DNA from: Pedobacter sp. MC2016-24
GTDB lineage: Bacteria > Bacteroidota > Bacteroidia > Sphingobacteriales > Sphingobacteriaceae
Direction of reading: 5' to 3'
Assembly: GCF_015223055.1 (NCBI RefSeq)
Contig: NZ_JADFBX010000010.1
Coordinates: forward strand, 1 to 64,000
Length of the DNA: 64,000 nt
Within the stretch, counting starts at the first letter, position 1, and each line of letters begins with the position of its first letter. The position numbers and the translations under genes are program-made. The notes below the pieces were generated by a model that made no database searches, was not told the DNA's origin, and saw only the letters and a list, made by a program, of their open reading frames with translations. Positions 8,549 through 17,326 of this stretch are shown here, piece by piece.

Positions 8549-10030
8549 ATGAAGAGATTAATCTATATATATATCCTGGGGATAATTACGTTGTTAAATT
8601 ATTCCTGCATTAAGAACAGGGGTAATGATTTTATACCAGAATTGGCCAAACCCACCATTAGTGGATTTGAAAATACCTACACTACATTTACCCGCAGGGA
8701 TGTACTGAGCATCAGTCCGACAGTAAAGGATGAGTCTTTATACGATTTTTCGTGGCGGGTATATTCTACTAATTTTGTGGTCAGTAGCGGTGTTATTCCC
8801 ACAGGAGATTTGATTGGGAGCACAAAGGATCTGAATTATACAGTGTTGCTTAACCCCGGTCCTTACATCCTTACTTTTAACGTAACCCATAAGCAAACCG
8901 GGATTACCCAGATTTTTACAAGTAAATTAAATGTATCTACCTTGACGATGAACGGTTGGTACCTACTGAAAAATGATGGGCTGAAAACAGATTTTGACTT
9001 TATCCATTCAACAGGAAGGATTGACAACTGGATGGCATTTCACAATGATGGAAAGAGCATGAAGGGACAGTCTATCAGATCTGTATTTGCAGGGTCCTTT
9101 AAAACCAGCCCGGTATCAACGGATCTTTTTGGCGCACTGGCAGTAATTTCAGATCAGGATGCAGCAATATTCAGAATAGACAATGGAAAGATGATACTGA
9201 ATGCAGACAACATGTTTTTCACCAAACCTGCCGTTTTTAAGCCTCAGAATATTTTGCAACCCCAAAACGACCAGTTTATCCGATTGATCAATGATGGAAA
9301 AGTTTATTCCATGAACAAAGGAGCACTGTTTACAAACCCACCGGTATCTAACTACAACATGTCGCCATTGGTGGGCTGTGCAGGTACTGATGTCATGTTC
9401 GACCTAAATTCTAAATCTATGGTTACAGTAGATGGTGTAAATTTCGTCCCGGTACACAGTCTGGCTACTACACTTAAAAATATGAACGCTGAGCCAATAT
9501 GGGTTGGCGGATATCCTGGTGTAAGGGCCATTGTCCTTGAACTGTTCCGAAGAACTACCGGAGAAGGTTATCTCGCAAAGATGTTTGGTACTTATGGTCC
9601 TTTAGCCGGTTATTCGAATCCTTTTATTGAGGGGAAAACCGTAACTCAAACCCACGGCATCATGTCTGCCGATGTGATTGGTGGCAATTACGATTCTGAT
9701 TACATTTACTACGCCAAAGCCAATAAAATTTACCTGACGGATTTTACATCACTTTCTGAGAATCTGCAGGTTACACTTGATGCTGGTGATCAGGTTACTT
9801 GCATCCAGCACGTTAAGTATCCTGTGCCGAATGCAGGAAATATTGTCGTAACAACGGATTATTTGGTTATTGCTGCTTATTCAAGTGCAACAGGAAAGTA
9901 TAAAGTATGGTTGCATAAAATCAATTCTATCGGAGCAATACAAGCCCTTACACAACCCACTTTTGAGGGCGTAGGGAAAGTTACCTCTGTAAATTATATT
10001 GAAAATGGAATTGGAAACCGTTTTTATTAA
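8549..10030 (+). CDS. PKD-like family lipoprotein
   Basis: A 493-residue predicted lipoprotein (Cys20 in LLNYSC). Residues about 35-140 form an Ig/PKD-like beta-sandwich (short strands around ISPTVKDESLYDFSWRVYS and YILTFNVTHKQTG), and the remainder is a repetitive beta-rich body that could be a propeller. The order SusC, SusD, DUF4843, PKD-like recurs in Bacteroidota uptake operons. It may be the surface glycan- or protein-binding partner of the pair. No catalytic motif is visible. The family call is reasonably sure, the role is inference. Confidence 0.75.
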   Translation: MKRLIYIYILGIITLLNYSCIKNRGNDFIPELAKPTISGFENTYTTFTRRDVLSISPTVKDESLYDFSWRVYSTNFVVSSGVIPTGDLIGSTKDLNYTVLLNPGPYILTFNVTHKQTGITQIFTSKLNVSTLTMNGWYLLKNDGLKTDFDFIHSTGRIDNWMAFHNDGKSMKGQSIRSVFAGSFKTSPVSTDLFGALAVISDQDAAIFRIDNGKMILNADNMFFTKPAVFKPQNILQPQNDQFIRLINDGKVYSMNKGALFTNPPVSNYNMSPLVGCAGTDVMFDLNSKSMVTVDGVNFVPVHSLATTLKNMNAEPIWVGGYPGVRAIVLELFRRTTGEGYLAKMFGTYGPLAGYSNPFIEGKTVTQTHGIMSADVIGGNYDSDYIYYAKANKIYLTDFTSLSENLQVTLDAGDQVTCIQHVKYPVPNAGNIVVTTDYLVIAAYSSATGKYKVWLHKINSIGAIQALTQPTFEGVGKVTSVNYIENGIGNRFY

Positions 10031-10067
10031 ACCTATTTAAGTACACATATAACACACAACTAAATCA

Positions 10068-10958
10068 ATGAAATTAAAATTAAACATCACCCTGTTGGCA
10101 TGTATGCTAACGGGGGCTGTTTTTGCGCAGCAGGATCCCGATATGGAGTCTCCTGCAATTCAAAAGCAGAAAAAAGAACTCGAGGCTGCACTTACTAACG
10201 TGCAGCAAAAACTGGTTTTAAGTGAAAAAGCCTATAGAGATGCCCAGCTTAAAAAAGTAAAGTACGACACCATTGGTTTAGGTGCATGGCGTGCTGAAAT
10301 GGCCGTGCTCAAAGTTGAAAAGAAAAAAGAACAGGCTGCTTTTATTAGTAAACATCCAGATTATTACATCAGTTTAGTGGCCCTTAATGATGTGATCGGT
10401 CCACTGCCATCTGATGTTCCAACCTTAAAAAAATTATATAATAAATTGGATAAGCAGATACAGCAAACTCCTGGTGGAGTGAAAACCAAAACAACACTGG
10501 ATAAATTTGATGCGGTGAGTATAGGTAGATTAGCCCCGACGTTTTCTGCACCTGATACGTCTGGGAAAAGTATTAGTCTTGCCGATTATAAAGGTAAATA
10601 TGTGCTGCTTGATTTCTGGGCAAGCTGGTGCGGGCCATGTAGAGAAGAAAATCCAACAGTGGTCAAAGCTTGGAGCAAATACAAGAATCGCGGTTTCGAT
10701 GTCCTTTCTGTTTCTTTGGACCAGGTTGGCAAGCGCGATGCCTGGCTAAAAGCCATCCACGAAGATCAATTGACATGGCAGCATGTATCAAACCTTAAAT
10801 TTTGGGACGACGATGTGGCCAGATTGTATATGATCCGTTCTATTCCACAGAATTTTTTGATTGATCCAAAAGGAAAGATCGTTGCAGTTAACCTACGGGG
10901 GGAGGAACTCCTTAAAAAACTGGCAGCAGTATTTCCTGAATCGGGATCTGGAAAATAA
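10068..10958 (+). CDS. TlpA-like periplasmic thiol-disulfide oxidoreductase
   Basis: A thioredoxin-fold protein of the TlpA/ResA type acting in the periplasm or at the membrane. It has a signal peptide at 1-21 (AVFAQ), a charged helical, possibly coiled-coil region at about 30-95, and a thioredoxin domain at about 152-290 with active site WCGPC (Cys188, Cys191) and the cis-Pro loop RSIPQNFLID. Such fusions accompany SusCD operons and peptidases in Bacteroidota, probably keeping cysteines of exported partners or substrates reduced. It follows the PKD-like gene by 37 bases and precedes the metalloprotease, with a small hairpin between. Confidence 0.9.
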   Translation: MKLKLNITLLACMLTGAVFAQQDPDMESPAIQKQKKELEAALTNVQQKLVLSEKAYRDAQLKKVKYDTIGLGAWRAEMAVLKVEKKKEQAAFISKHPDYYISLVALNDVIGPLPSDVPTLKKLYNKLDKQIQQTPGGVKTKTTLDKFDAVSIGRLAPTFSAPDTSGKSISLADYKGKYVLLDFWASWCGPCREENPTVVKAWSKYKNRGFDVLSVSLDQVGKRDAWLKAIHEDQLTWQHVSNLKFWDDDVARLYMIRSIPQNFLIDPKGKIVAVNLRGEELLKKLAAVFPESGSGK

Positions 10959-10973
10959 TATTTACTTCTTGAC

Positions 10974-10992
10974 GCCCGGTAAAAATCCGGGC
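10974..10992 (+). terminator. Short GC hairpin between TlpA and protease genes
   Basis: GCCCGG (10974-10979) pairs with CCGGGC (10987-10992) around a 7-base loop and is followed by ATTTAAAA. It may attenuate read-through or protect the 3' end of the upstream message; the T-run is weak, so the protease gene is probably still in the operon. Confidence 0.4.
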
Positions 10993-11008
10993 ATTTAAAA
11001 ACACACAA

Positions 11009-13549
11009 ATGTTTAAACCTATTTTACTCACACTGGCGTTGGGTAGCTTTGCTATTGCCTCAACCGCACAAAAAAAGAAATCTAAATCCACTCCGCCACC
11101 TGTGGCAGCGGTTAAAAAGATCGACAGCGTGCCTGGTGCGCCGAAAGCTTACAAAGATGTCATCACCGCAAAAGCAAAAACTGCAGTTGGCATGTTCAGC
11201 GTCCACCAGATTGGCCTAAAGTACTATTTCGAAATACCGGACACGTTGTTGGGTAGGGAGATGCTGGTGGTAAACCGGATCTCCAAATCTGCATCCGGGC
11301 CTCGTCCGCAAATGATGGGCTATGCCGGGGACGGGATTGCAGAGAATGTGGTTAGTTTTGAAAAAGGACCTGACGACCGTATCCTGCTAAGATTAAATTC
11401 CTTTAACGAGCGTTCTGCAGACAGCACCGTAAATGGGCTTTACAAATCTGTACGTAATTCTAATATCCAGCCTATAGTGGCCTCCTTTGCTATTAAAGCC
11501 TATGGTGGGGATTCGAGTCGTGTTAGAAGCGCTGTCATCGACATTACAGATTTTCTGAATACAGAAAATGAGATCTTTTTCTTTAGTGCAGCAACCAAAT
11601 CCCTGTTAGGTGTTGGTGGTATGCAGGCAGACAAGTCATACATTAGTTCTGTCAACGCCTATACAAAAAATGTAGAGATCCGCTCAGTACGTACGTATTC
11701 CAGAGGCCCAATAGGCGGCCAGGCTAATTTATCTACCATTCCGGTAACCTACGAACTAAACAGTTCCATGGTACTGTTACCAAAAATTCCAATGAAGGCT
11801 CGTTTTGCAGATGCCCGGGTAGGTTATTTTGCAAGAGGGTATACCGATTTTGATGGCGATCCGCAGGGAGTAAAGCAATCGGCAGTAATTGTACGCTGGC
11901 GCCTTGAGCCTAAAGAGGAGGACATCGAAAAATATAAACGCGGAGAATTGGTAGCGCCTAAAAAGCCAATCATCTATTACGTAGACCCTGCAACACCAAA
12001 AAAATGGGTGCCTTATCTTATAGCGGGGGTTAACGACTGGCAAAAGGCTTTTGAGCAAGCAGGCTTTAAAAACGCAATTATGGCTTTGCCGGCACCAACA
12101 AATGATCCCAGCTGGAGCATAGACGATGCCACGCACAGTGCGATCGTTTATAAGCCATCTTCTGTAGCCAATGCCAGTGGACCAAATGTTCATGATCCGC
12201 GCAGTGGCGAGATTATAGAAAGTCACATTAACTGGTATCACAACATCATGCAGTTGCTAAGAAACTGGTACATGATCCAGGCGGGACCTTTAGATGCAAG
12301 AGCACGTAAACCTAAATTTGACGACGAACTGATGGGACAACTGATTCGTTTTGTCTCATCTCATGAAGTGGGACATACGCTCGGTTTATTGCATAATTTT
12401 GGTTCCAGTTCTACCGTTCCCGTAGAAAAATTAAGAAACAAAGCTTTTGTAGAGGCACATGGACATACGCCATCAATCATGGACTACGCCCGTTTCAACT
12501 ACGTAGCTCAGCCGGAAGATGGCATATCTGAAAAAGGAATTTTTCCGAGGATTGGGGACTATGACAAATGGGCCATTCAGTTTGGCTATCGCTGGCTGCC
12601 TGAATTTAAAAACGCAGAAGAAGAAACACCTTATCTGAATAAATTGGTGATCGACAGCCTGAGCAAAAATAAGCGTTTGTTCTTTGGTGGAGAAAATCTG
12701 TATACAGATCCCCGTTCACAAAGTGAAGATATGGGAGATAATGCCATGAAAGCAAGTACTTATGGCATCAAAAATCTGAAAAGGGTAGTACCCAACCTGA
12801 TCAGCTGGAATCGTGAGCCTAATGAAGGTTATGACAAGGCAGGTGAAATGTATAAGGAAGTCATCAAACAATACACCTTATATCTGGGCCATGTGATCCG
12901 TAATTTTGCCGGTAATTACATCACCTTCAAAAGTGTAGAACAACCTGGTGGGATGTTGGCTCCGGTATCTTATGCTACACAAAAAGAAGCCATGAAATTT
13001 ATCGATGCTCAGTTCTTCAATACACCAACCTGGTTGGTTAATAAACAGCTGTCGGATGTAACGGGTATAAATCCTGTAAATACCATAGGTGGTCTGCAAT
13101 ATGTAGTACTTATGCGTATGATGGGTTCAGACATTTTCGTTAAAATGATCAACAGGGAAGCAACAGACCCAGTTAAAAATTATACCGTAATGGAATATCT
13201 TAAAGACCTGAAAATGGGAGTTTGGGGAGAAATTTATAAACATCAGCCAATTGATATTTATAGAAGAAATCTTCAACAGATTTATATTGCCAATGCGATA
13301 AAAACATTTGTTGCCACGACAGAAATTGTAATGACGAATCAATTGGGGGGCATTAACATTTACATGAACCCAGATGTAACCAAATCAGATGGTTCGAGTA
13401 TTATGCGGGCGCATCTGATCGGGCTTAAAGCGGACATCAAAAAGGCGATACCTGCTGCTTCTGGTTTAACCAGGCTTCATTTGCAAGAAATGGTTCGTAA
13501 AATTGACGTAGGATTGGTGCCAAAAACGTTGGTAACGCCAACACCCTAA
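11009..13549 (+). CDS. Secreted zinc-dependent metalloprotease (DUF5117/DUF5118 type)
   Basis: A large exported metallopeptidase. Signal peptide at 1-20 (IASTAQ); DUF5118 and DUF5117-like N-terminal regions at about 40-330; catalytic zinc motif HEVGHTLGLLH with His452, Glu453, His456 and His462; C-terminal helical domain. The extended HExxHxxGxxH form is that of metzincin-like peptidases. The Lys/Pro-rich stretch after the signal (KKKSKSTPPP) may be a flexible linker. As the last gene of the sigma-controlled SusCD operon it suggests that the operon handles proteins or peptides. Length 846 is typical of this family. Natural substrate unknown. Confidence 0.9.
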   Translation: MFKPILLTLALGSFAIASTAQKKKSKSTPPPVAAVKKIDSVPGAPKAYKDVITAKAKTAVGMFSVHQIGLKYYFEIPDTLLGREMLVVNRISKSASGPRPQMMGYAGDGIAENVVSFEKGPDDRILLRLNSFNERSADSTVNGLYKSVRNSNIQPIVASFAIKAYGGDSSRVRSAVIDITDFLNTENEIFFFSAATKSLLGVGGMQADKSYISSVNAYTKNVEIRSVRTYSRGPIGGQANLSTIPVTYELNSSMVLLPKIPMKARFADARVGYFARGYTDFDGDPQGVKQSAVIVRWRLEPKEEDIEKYKRGELVAPKKPIIYYVDPATPKKWVPYLIAGVNDWQKAFEQAGFKNAIMALPAPTNDPSWSIDDATHSAIVYKPSSVANASGPNVHDPRSGEIIESHINWYHNIMQLLRNWYMIQAGPLDARARKPKFDDELMGQLIRFVSSHEVGHTLGLLHNFGSSSTVPVEKLRNKAFVEAHGHTPSIMDYARFNYVAQPEDGISEKGIFPRIGDYDKWAIQFGYRWLPEFKNAEEETPYLNKLVIDSLSKNKRLFFGGENLYTDPRSQSEDMGDNAMKASTYGIKNLKRVVPNLISWNREPNEGYDKAGEMYKEVIKQYTLYLGHVIRNFAGNYITFKSVEQPGGMLAPVSYATQKEAMKFIDAQFFNTPTWLVNKQLSDVTGINPVNTIGGLQYVVLMRMMGSDIFVKMINREATDPVKNYTVMEYLKDLKMGVWGEIYKHQPIDIYRRNLQQIYIANAIKTFVATTEIVMTNQLGGINIYMNPDVTKSDGSSIMRAHLIGLKADIKKAIPAASGLTRLHLQEMVRKIDVGLVPKTLVTPTP

Positions 13550-13574
13550 ATTCTATTCTCAGCATTTTAAAACA

Positions 13575-13605
13575 AGTGGAGTAATCGTATATCGATTACT
13601 CCACT
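13575..13605. terminator. Bidirectional terminator hairpin
   Basis: A perfect 13-bp stem, AGTGGAGTAATCG (13575-13587) with CGATTACTCCACT (13593-13605), surrounds a TATAT loop between two convergent genes, the metalloprotease and the Lrp-type regulator. Its symmetry and place fit a terminator used from both sides. Confidence 0.75.
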
Positions 13606-13647
13606 CATGTGGATTTCTGAAAATTGATCCATTTCCAGTTGTGTGCA

Positions 13648-14109
13648 TTAAAAGCTAATGTTATGTGTATTTTTTATTTCAGCCATTACAAAAGTACTGT
13701 GTGTACTTCCTATACTTTCCACTGAGCCCAGTTTGTTGAACACAAAATCCTGATAGTGTTTCATGTCTTTTGCATATACTTTTAGAATAAAATCGTAATC
13801 CCCGGAAATGTTATAGCATTCCACAACTTCATCAATATTCAGAATATCCGCTACAAATCGGTTTCCTATTTTTTTGTCGTGCTGTTTGAGTTTTATATTG
13901 CAAAAAACAATAAAGCCCTGATTGAATTTTTCTGCATCCAGAATGGCGATATATTTCTTGATATACCCGCTAAGCTCCAGTCTTTTTATCCGTTCAAACA
14001 CCGGCGAGGGAGAAAGGTTAACAAGTGCAGCAAGTTCTTTATTGGTGTGTTTTGAATTGTCGGCCAATATCTTTAGCAGCAACAAATCGGTTTCATCTAA
14101 TTCGTTCAT
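13648..14109 (-). CDS. Lrp/AsnC family transcriptional regulator
   Basis: A feast/famine-type regulator of 153 residues, the usual length. The N-terminal winged helix-turn-helix is at about 5-60 (TNKELAALVNLSPSPVFERIKRLE), and the C-terminal RAM ligand-binding domain at about 68-148 has the GDYDFILKVYAKD strand pattern. Members sense amino acids and bind DNA as octamers. It is transcribed away from metE; their start codons are about 540 bases apart. Control of metE or of itself through the shared region is plausible but not shown. A perfect -7 element on the minus strand (14227-14234) could be its promoter. Confidence 0.92.
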   Translation of the reverse strand: MNELDETDLLLLKILADNSKHTNKELAALVNLSPSPVFERIKRLELSGYIKKYIAILDAEKFNQGFIVFCNIKLKQHDKKIGNRFVADILNIDEVVECYNISGDYDFILKVYAKDMKHYQDFVFNKLGSVESIGSTHSTFVMAEIKNTHNISF

Positions 14110-14226
14110 AGAATAATTTCCTTTACAGATCGTAAAAGTAATGCGTTAAAAGTTTAATATTCTTTTATTTTTGAATAAATAGGGTAAAATATCTGATTAT
14201 TATCTTTAATGAAGTTTTATAATCTT

Positions 14227-14240
14227 CAAATGTATCTTTG
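14227..14240. promoter_or_regulatory. Overlapping divergent -7 elements (lrp-type gene / metE)
   Basis: The 14-base block CAAATGTATCTTTG contains a perfect plus-strand -7 element TATCTTTG (14233-14240) facing metE and a perfect minus-strand element TACATTTG (14234-14227) facing the Lrp-type gene. They share the central TA. No good -33 TTTG is seen at the right distance for either. The plus-strand site would start RNA about 40 bases before the riboswitch. Confidence 0.4.
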
Positions 14241-14290
14241 TTGAAGTTTAAAGCTGAGTTGTAATAATTAGAGTTCTTTACATATTTCAA

Positions 14291-14460
14291 CAATCGGAAA
14301 AGGTTTTACTTAGCTGTGGATTAATAGGGAATCGTGTGTAAATCACGAACTGTCGCGCAACTGTAAGTAACATCAAAGGTTTTTATCCACGAGTTCCACT
14401 GCGTAGCGGGAAGGACGATAAAAGCTGTTACAAGTCAGGATACCTGCCTGTTCCGTATTG
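14291..14460 (+). ncRNA. Cobalamin (B12) riboswitch aptamer
   Basis: A complete adenosylcobalamin-type aptamer in the metE leader. P1 pairs CAATCGGAA (14291-14299) with TTCCGTATTG (14451-14460) with one bulge. The core AATAGGGAA, the GTG..AAATCAC hairpin, CTGTCGCGCAACTGTAA and the closing B12 box AAGTCAGGATACCTGCC are all present. B12 binding would switch off the B12-independent methionine synthase downstream, the usual logic. The lower stem and box are intact, so it should be functional. An expression platform with duplicated pairing segments follows to about 14565. Confidence 0.95.
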
Positions 14461-14508
14461 ACAATGCTTTCGCGATTGAAGCTACATGTCAGATTGGTAC
14501 GTATCATA

Positions 14509-14565
14509 CAGGCAAGACCATTTAGGTTTGTTATGCCTGGAACCTTTGTGTCCGTATTTTTCTTT
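14509..14565 (+). promoter_or_regulatory. Riboswitch expression platform
   Basis: CAGGCA (14509-14514) pairs with TGCCTG (14534-14539), with an inner GACC/GGTT stem. The same TGCCTG also ends the aptamer (14445-14450), and TCCGTATT of the P1 3' strand (14452-14459) recurs at 14551-14558, followed by a T-rich stretch. These shared segments could let the RNA choose between the aptamer-closed and a terminator-like form. Inferred from base pairing only. Confidence 0.5.
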
Positions 14566-14646
14566 CCTGAACTTTTCGCTATAGCATATTTTGAATCATG
14601 AAGGATTTTTTACAATGATTATTAACCATTTAAAAAGTTGAAAGAA

Positions 14647-16953
14647 ATGTTAACACAAAACCTCGGCTATCCTAGAATCGGAAGCCAAAGACAACTGAAA
14701 AAATCCTGCGAACAATATTGGGCAGGAAAAATTGACCTGGCAGAATTGAATAAGGTTGCCCGTATCATTAAGGAACAAAACTGGCAGACCCAGCTTGATG
14801 CAGGTATCGATTTGATCCCTTGCAACGATTTTAGCTATTACGACCAGGTACTGGATACCAGTTTGCTTCTGGGCGTGATTCCGCAACGTTATTCTCCGGT
14901 GCTTTCCCAAGTAAAAGTCAATCATGAAATCGATCTTTATTTCGCAATGGCTCGTGGTTATCAGAAAGATGGTCTGGACATTACTGCGATGGAAATGACC
15001 AAATGGCTGGATACCAACTACCATTATATTGTACCTGAATTTACTGCCAATCAGGAATTCAGGATTTTCAATGAAAATATTTTCAGTGAATACAACATGG
15101 CCAAACAGCAGCTTGGAGAAAAAGCAAAACCCGTTCTTCTTGGGCCAGTAAGTTATTTGTTACTGGGTAAAGAGAAAGCGGAAGGATTTGAGCGGGTTGA
15201 TCTGATCAAAAAATTAGTTCCTGTATATGTTGAAATCATTAACCGCTTGAGGCAGCAAGGTGCTAACTGGATCCAGCTTGACGAGCCTTGCCTGGCACTT
15301 GATCTTTCTAAAAAAGAGAAAGAAGCATTTGATTATGCCTACCGGGCTATTTCTAACCGCGTAAGTGGTGTTAAGTTATTGATAGCTACTTATTTTGAAG
15401 CTTTACTGGACAATGCTGGACTGGCAGTAAACCTTCCAGTGGCTGCATTACATGTTGACCTCGTTCGTGCTCCTGATCAACTGGAAGAAGTGCTTGCATT
15501 GATCCCGGATAACCTGCAGCTTTCTATAGGTGTAATAGACGGGCGTAATGTTTGGAAAAATGACTACGAAAAGTCTTTAGGCCTGATCAATAAGGCTATT
15601 GAAAAACTGGGAGCAGATAGGGTGATTATTGCGCCATCCTGCTCATTGCTGCATAGCCCAATTGATTTAGATCTGGAAACTGCCATTGATCCGGAAATCA
15701 AGAACTGGATGGCATTTGCCAAACAAAAGTTGACTGAACTGAGCGAAATCCGCCAGATCGCCGAAGGCAATACAGTTTTGCTGGAAGCCAACAAAGTAGC
15801 TATTGAAAGTAGAAGGTCATCAAAGAAAGTACACAAACAAGAGGTAAAGAATCGTATCGCTGCAATCAGCGAAGCCGATGCTACCCGTTTAAGTGCATTC
15901 CCGATACGTCAGAAATTGCACCATGGACGTTTTAATTTTCCAGCATTCCCGACAACCACTATCGGTTCGTTCCCGCAAACAGATGATATCCGCCAGTTGC
16001 GTGCGAAATTCAAAAGAGGCGATTTGAGCCTGGAGCAATACGAACAGTCTATAGAGCAGGCAACGGTTGAAGCGATCCGCTGGCAGGAAGAAATTGGTTT
16101 AGACGTACTGGTACACGGCGAGTTTGAGCGTAATGACATGGTAGAATATTTCGGTGAGCAGCTTGAGGGCTTCTTGTTCACCAAAAATGGATGGGTACAA
16201 AGTTATGGTAGCCGCTGCGTGAAGCCTCCTGTAATTTACGGGGATGTAAGTAGACCGAAAGACATGACGGTACGCTGGAGTAAATTTGCTGCTGCTCAGA
16301 CCGATAAGCCCATGAAAGGTATGCTGACTGGTCCGGTAACGATCTTACAATGGTCATTTGTCCGTGATGATCAGCCAAGGGGCCTCACCACCAACCAGAT
16401 TGCTTTTGCCATCCGTGATGAGGTATTGGCATTGGAGCAGGCAGGTATCGGTATTGTTCAGATCGATGAGGCAGCCATCCGTGAGGGTTTACCATTACGT
16501 AAAGCTAAACATCCGCACTACCTGGATTGGGCCGTGAAAGCTTTTCGCATTACTGCAAGTGGCGTACAGGATCAAACACAAATCCATACGCACATGTGTT
16601 ATAGCGAGTTCAATAATATCATTGAACATATTGCTGCGATGGATGCCGATGTGATTACCATCGAAACCTCACGTTCACAGATGGAGCTATTGGGTGCATT
16701 TGCTCATTTTGAGTATCCGAATGAAATCGGTCCCGGAGTTTACGACATCCATTCACCAAGGGTGCCGACTACCGAAGAAATGACCTCATTGCTGGCAAAA
16801 GCAGTAGACCTTCTTCCCGCACGTAACCTTTGGGTAAATCCGGATTGCGGTTTAAAAACCCGTAAATGGCCGGAAACTAAAGCTGCTTTAAAAAATATGG
16901 TAGCTGCCGCCAGACAGGCACGTGAACTCATCAGTGTTGAAGGGATTGTTTAA
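14647..16953 (+). CDS. metE: Cobalamin-independent methionine synthase
   Basis: 5-methyltetrahydropteroyltriglutamate-homocysteine S-methyltransferase, the cytoplasmic B12-independent last step of methionine synthesis. Both TIM-barrel halves are present. The catalytic zinc ligands are His649, Cys651, Glu673 and Cys734, each eight positions beyond the E. coli residues (641, 643, 665, 726). I start at ATG 14647 (MLTQNLGYPRIG) rather than the in-frame TTG at 14638, because family members begin just before this N-terminal LGYPRIG block. Length 768. The B12 riboswitch in its leader shows it is turned off when cobalamin is present, implying that a B12-dependent MetH exists elsewhere in the genome. 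Confidence 0.98.
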   Translation: MLTQNLGYPRIGSQRQLKKSCEQYWAGKIDLAELNKVARIIKEQNWQTQLDAGIDLIPCNDFSYYDQVLDTSLLLGVIPQRYSPVLSQVKVNHEIDLYFAMARGYQKDGLDITAMEMTKWLDTNYHYIVPEFTANQEFRIFNENIFSEYNMAKQQLGEKAKPVLLGPVSYLLLGKEKAEGFERVDLIKKLVPVYVEIINRLRQQGANWIQLDEPCLALDLSKKEKEAFDYAYRAISNRVSGVKLLIATYFEALLDNAGLAVNLPVAALHVDLVRAPDQLEEVLALIPDNLQLSIGVIDGRNVWKNDYEKSLGLINKAIEKLGADRVIIAPSCSLLHSPIDLDLETAIDPEIKNWMAFAKQKLTELSEIRQIAEGNTVLLEANKVAIESRRSSKKVHKQEVKNRIAAISEADATRLSAFPIRQKLHHGRFNFPAFPTTTIGSFPQTDDIRQLRAKFKRGDLSLEQYEQSIEQATVEAIRWQEEIGLDVLVHGEFERNDMVEYFGEQLEGFLFTKNGWVQSYGSRCVKPPVIYGDVSRPKDMTVRWSKFAAAQTDKPMKGMLTGPVTILQWSFVRDDQPRGLTTNQIAFAIRDEVLALEQAGIGIVQIDEAAIREGLPLRKAKHPHYLDWAVKAFRITASGVQDQTQIHTHMCYSEFNNIIEHIAAMDADVITIETSRSQMELLGAFAHFEYPNEIGPGVYDIHSPRVPTTEEMTSLLAKAVDLLPARNLWVNPDCGLKTRKWPETKAALKNMVAAARQARELISVEGIV

Positions 16954-17030
16954 TTCTGTATGGAGATCCTAAACTGAATAATTGATTCAATATTCTGAAC
17001 TGAATTCAGCATAACAACTTTAATAATAAA

Positions 17031-17081
17031 TTCAGAGTGACTACCGTATTAACGAAATGTCATTCTGAATTTAGTTCAGAA
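17031..17081. repeat. Intergenic palindromic repeat, copy 1
   Basis: TTCAGAGTGAC (17031-17041) faces GTCATTCTGAA (17059-17069) with a single G-T mismatch, and a second hairpin TTCTGAA/TTCAGAA overlaps it (17063-17081). Related TTCTGAACTGAATTCAG sequence lies just upstream (16992-17009). The same motif occurs in copy 2 at 20064-20106. It lies after metE and may end its transcript. Confidence 0.6.
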
Positions 17082-17116
17082 CCTTTCAAACAATACCCAA
17101 TTAACAACTACACCAA

Positions 17117-17326
17117 ATGTCAAATAAAATAGCAATAATGACCAACAATGGTGATACCGGGAAAATAAATAACAGAACATCAAAGCATGAAAATATAATC
17201 CCCGAAGAAATATCTCTTGTATCGGATGCCGGGGCCTTGCCCTGGTCTGAAAATTTCTCGCTTTCGAACTATGAAGATGATGATGACGATTCCGGTTTCT
17301 ATTGTCCTTGTTGTCTACCTCGTTAA
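17117..17326 (+). CDS. Small acidic peptide with C-terminal CPCC motif
   Basis: A 69-residue reading frame with no recognised domain. It has a mixed polar N-terminal half, a middle PEEISLVSDAGALP segment, an acidic run (EDDDDDSG, residues 54-61) and the C-terminus FYCPCCLPR, with all three cysteines in four positions. The layout, a long leader-like part and a short cysteine-rich end, is like a ribosomal peptide precursor or a small metal-binding peptide. No modification enzyme, transporter or protease of such a system is seen nearby. It lies 163 bases after metE, beyond a palindromic repeat, and 226 bases before the GH95 gene. No signal peptide. Whether it is translated is uncertain. Confidence 0.5.
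   Translation: MSNKIAIMTNNGDTGKINNRTSKHENIIPEEISLVSDAGALPWSENFSLSNYEDDDDDSGFYCPCCLPR

Noticed and set aside
11777..12241. 154-codon minus-strand frame
   Set aside because: Antisense shadow of the metalloprotease gene, without any recognisable feature.
17180..17260. Resemblance of the CPCC peptide's LVSDAG text to the rRNA methyltransferase RsmI
   Set aside because: Only six residues agree and the surrounding RsmI sequence is missing; the peptide is too short to be a piece of that enzyme in frame.
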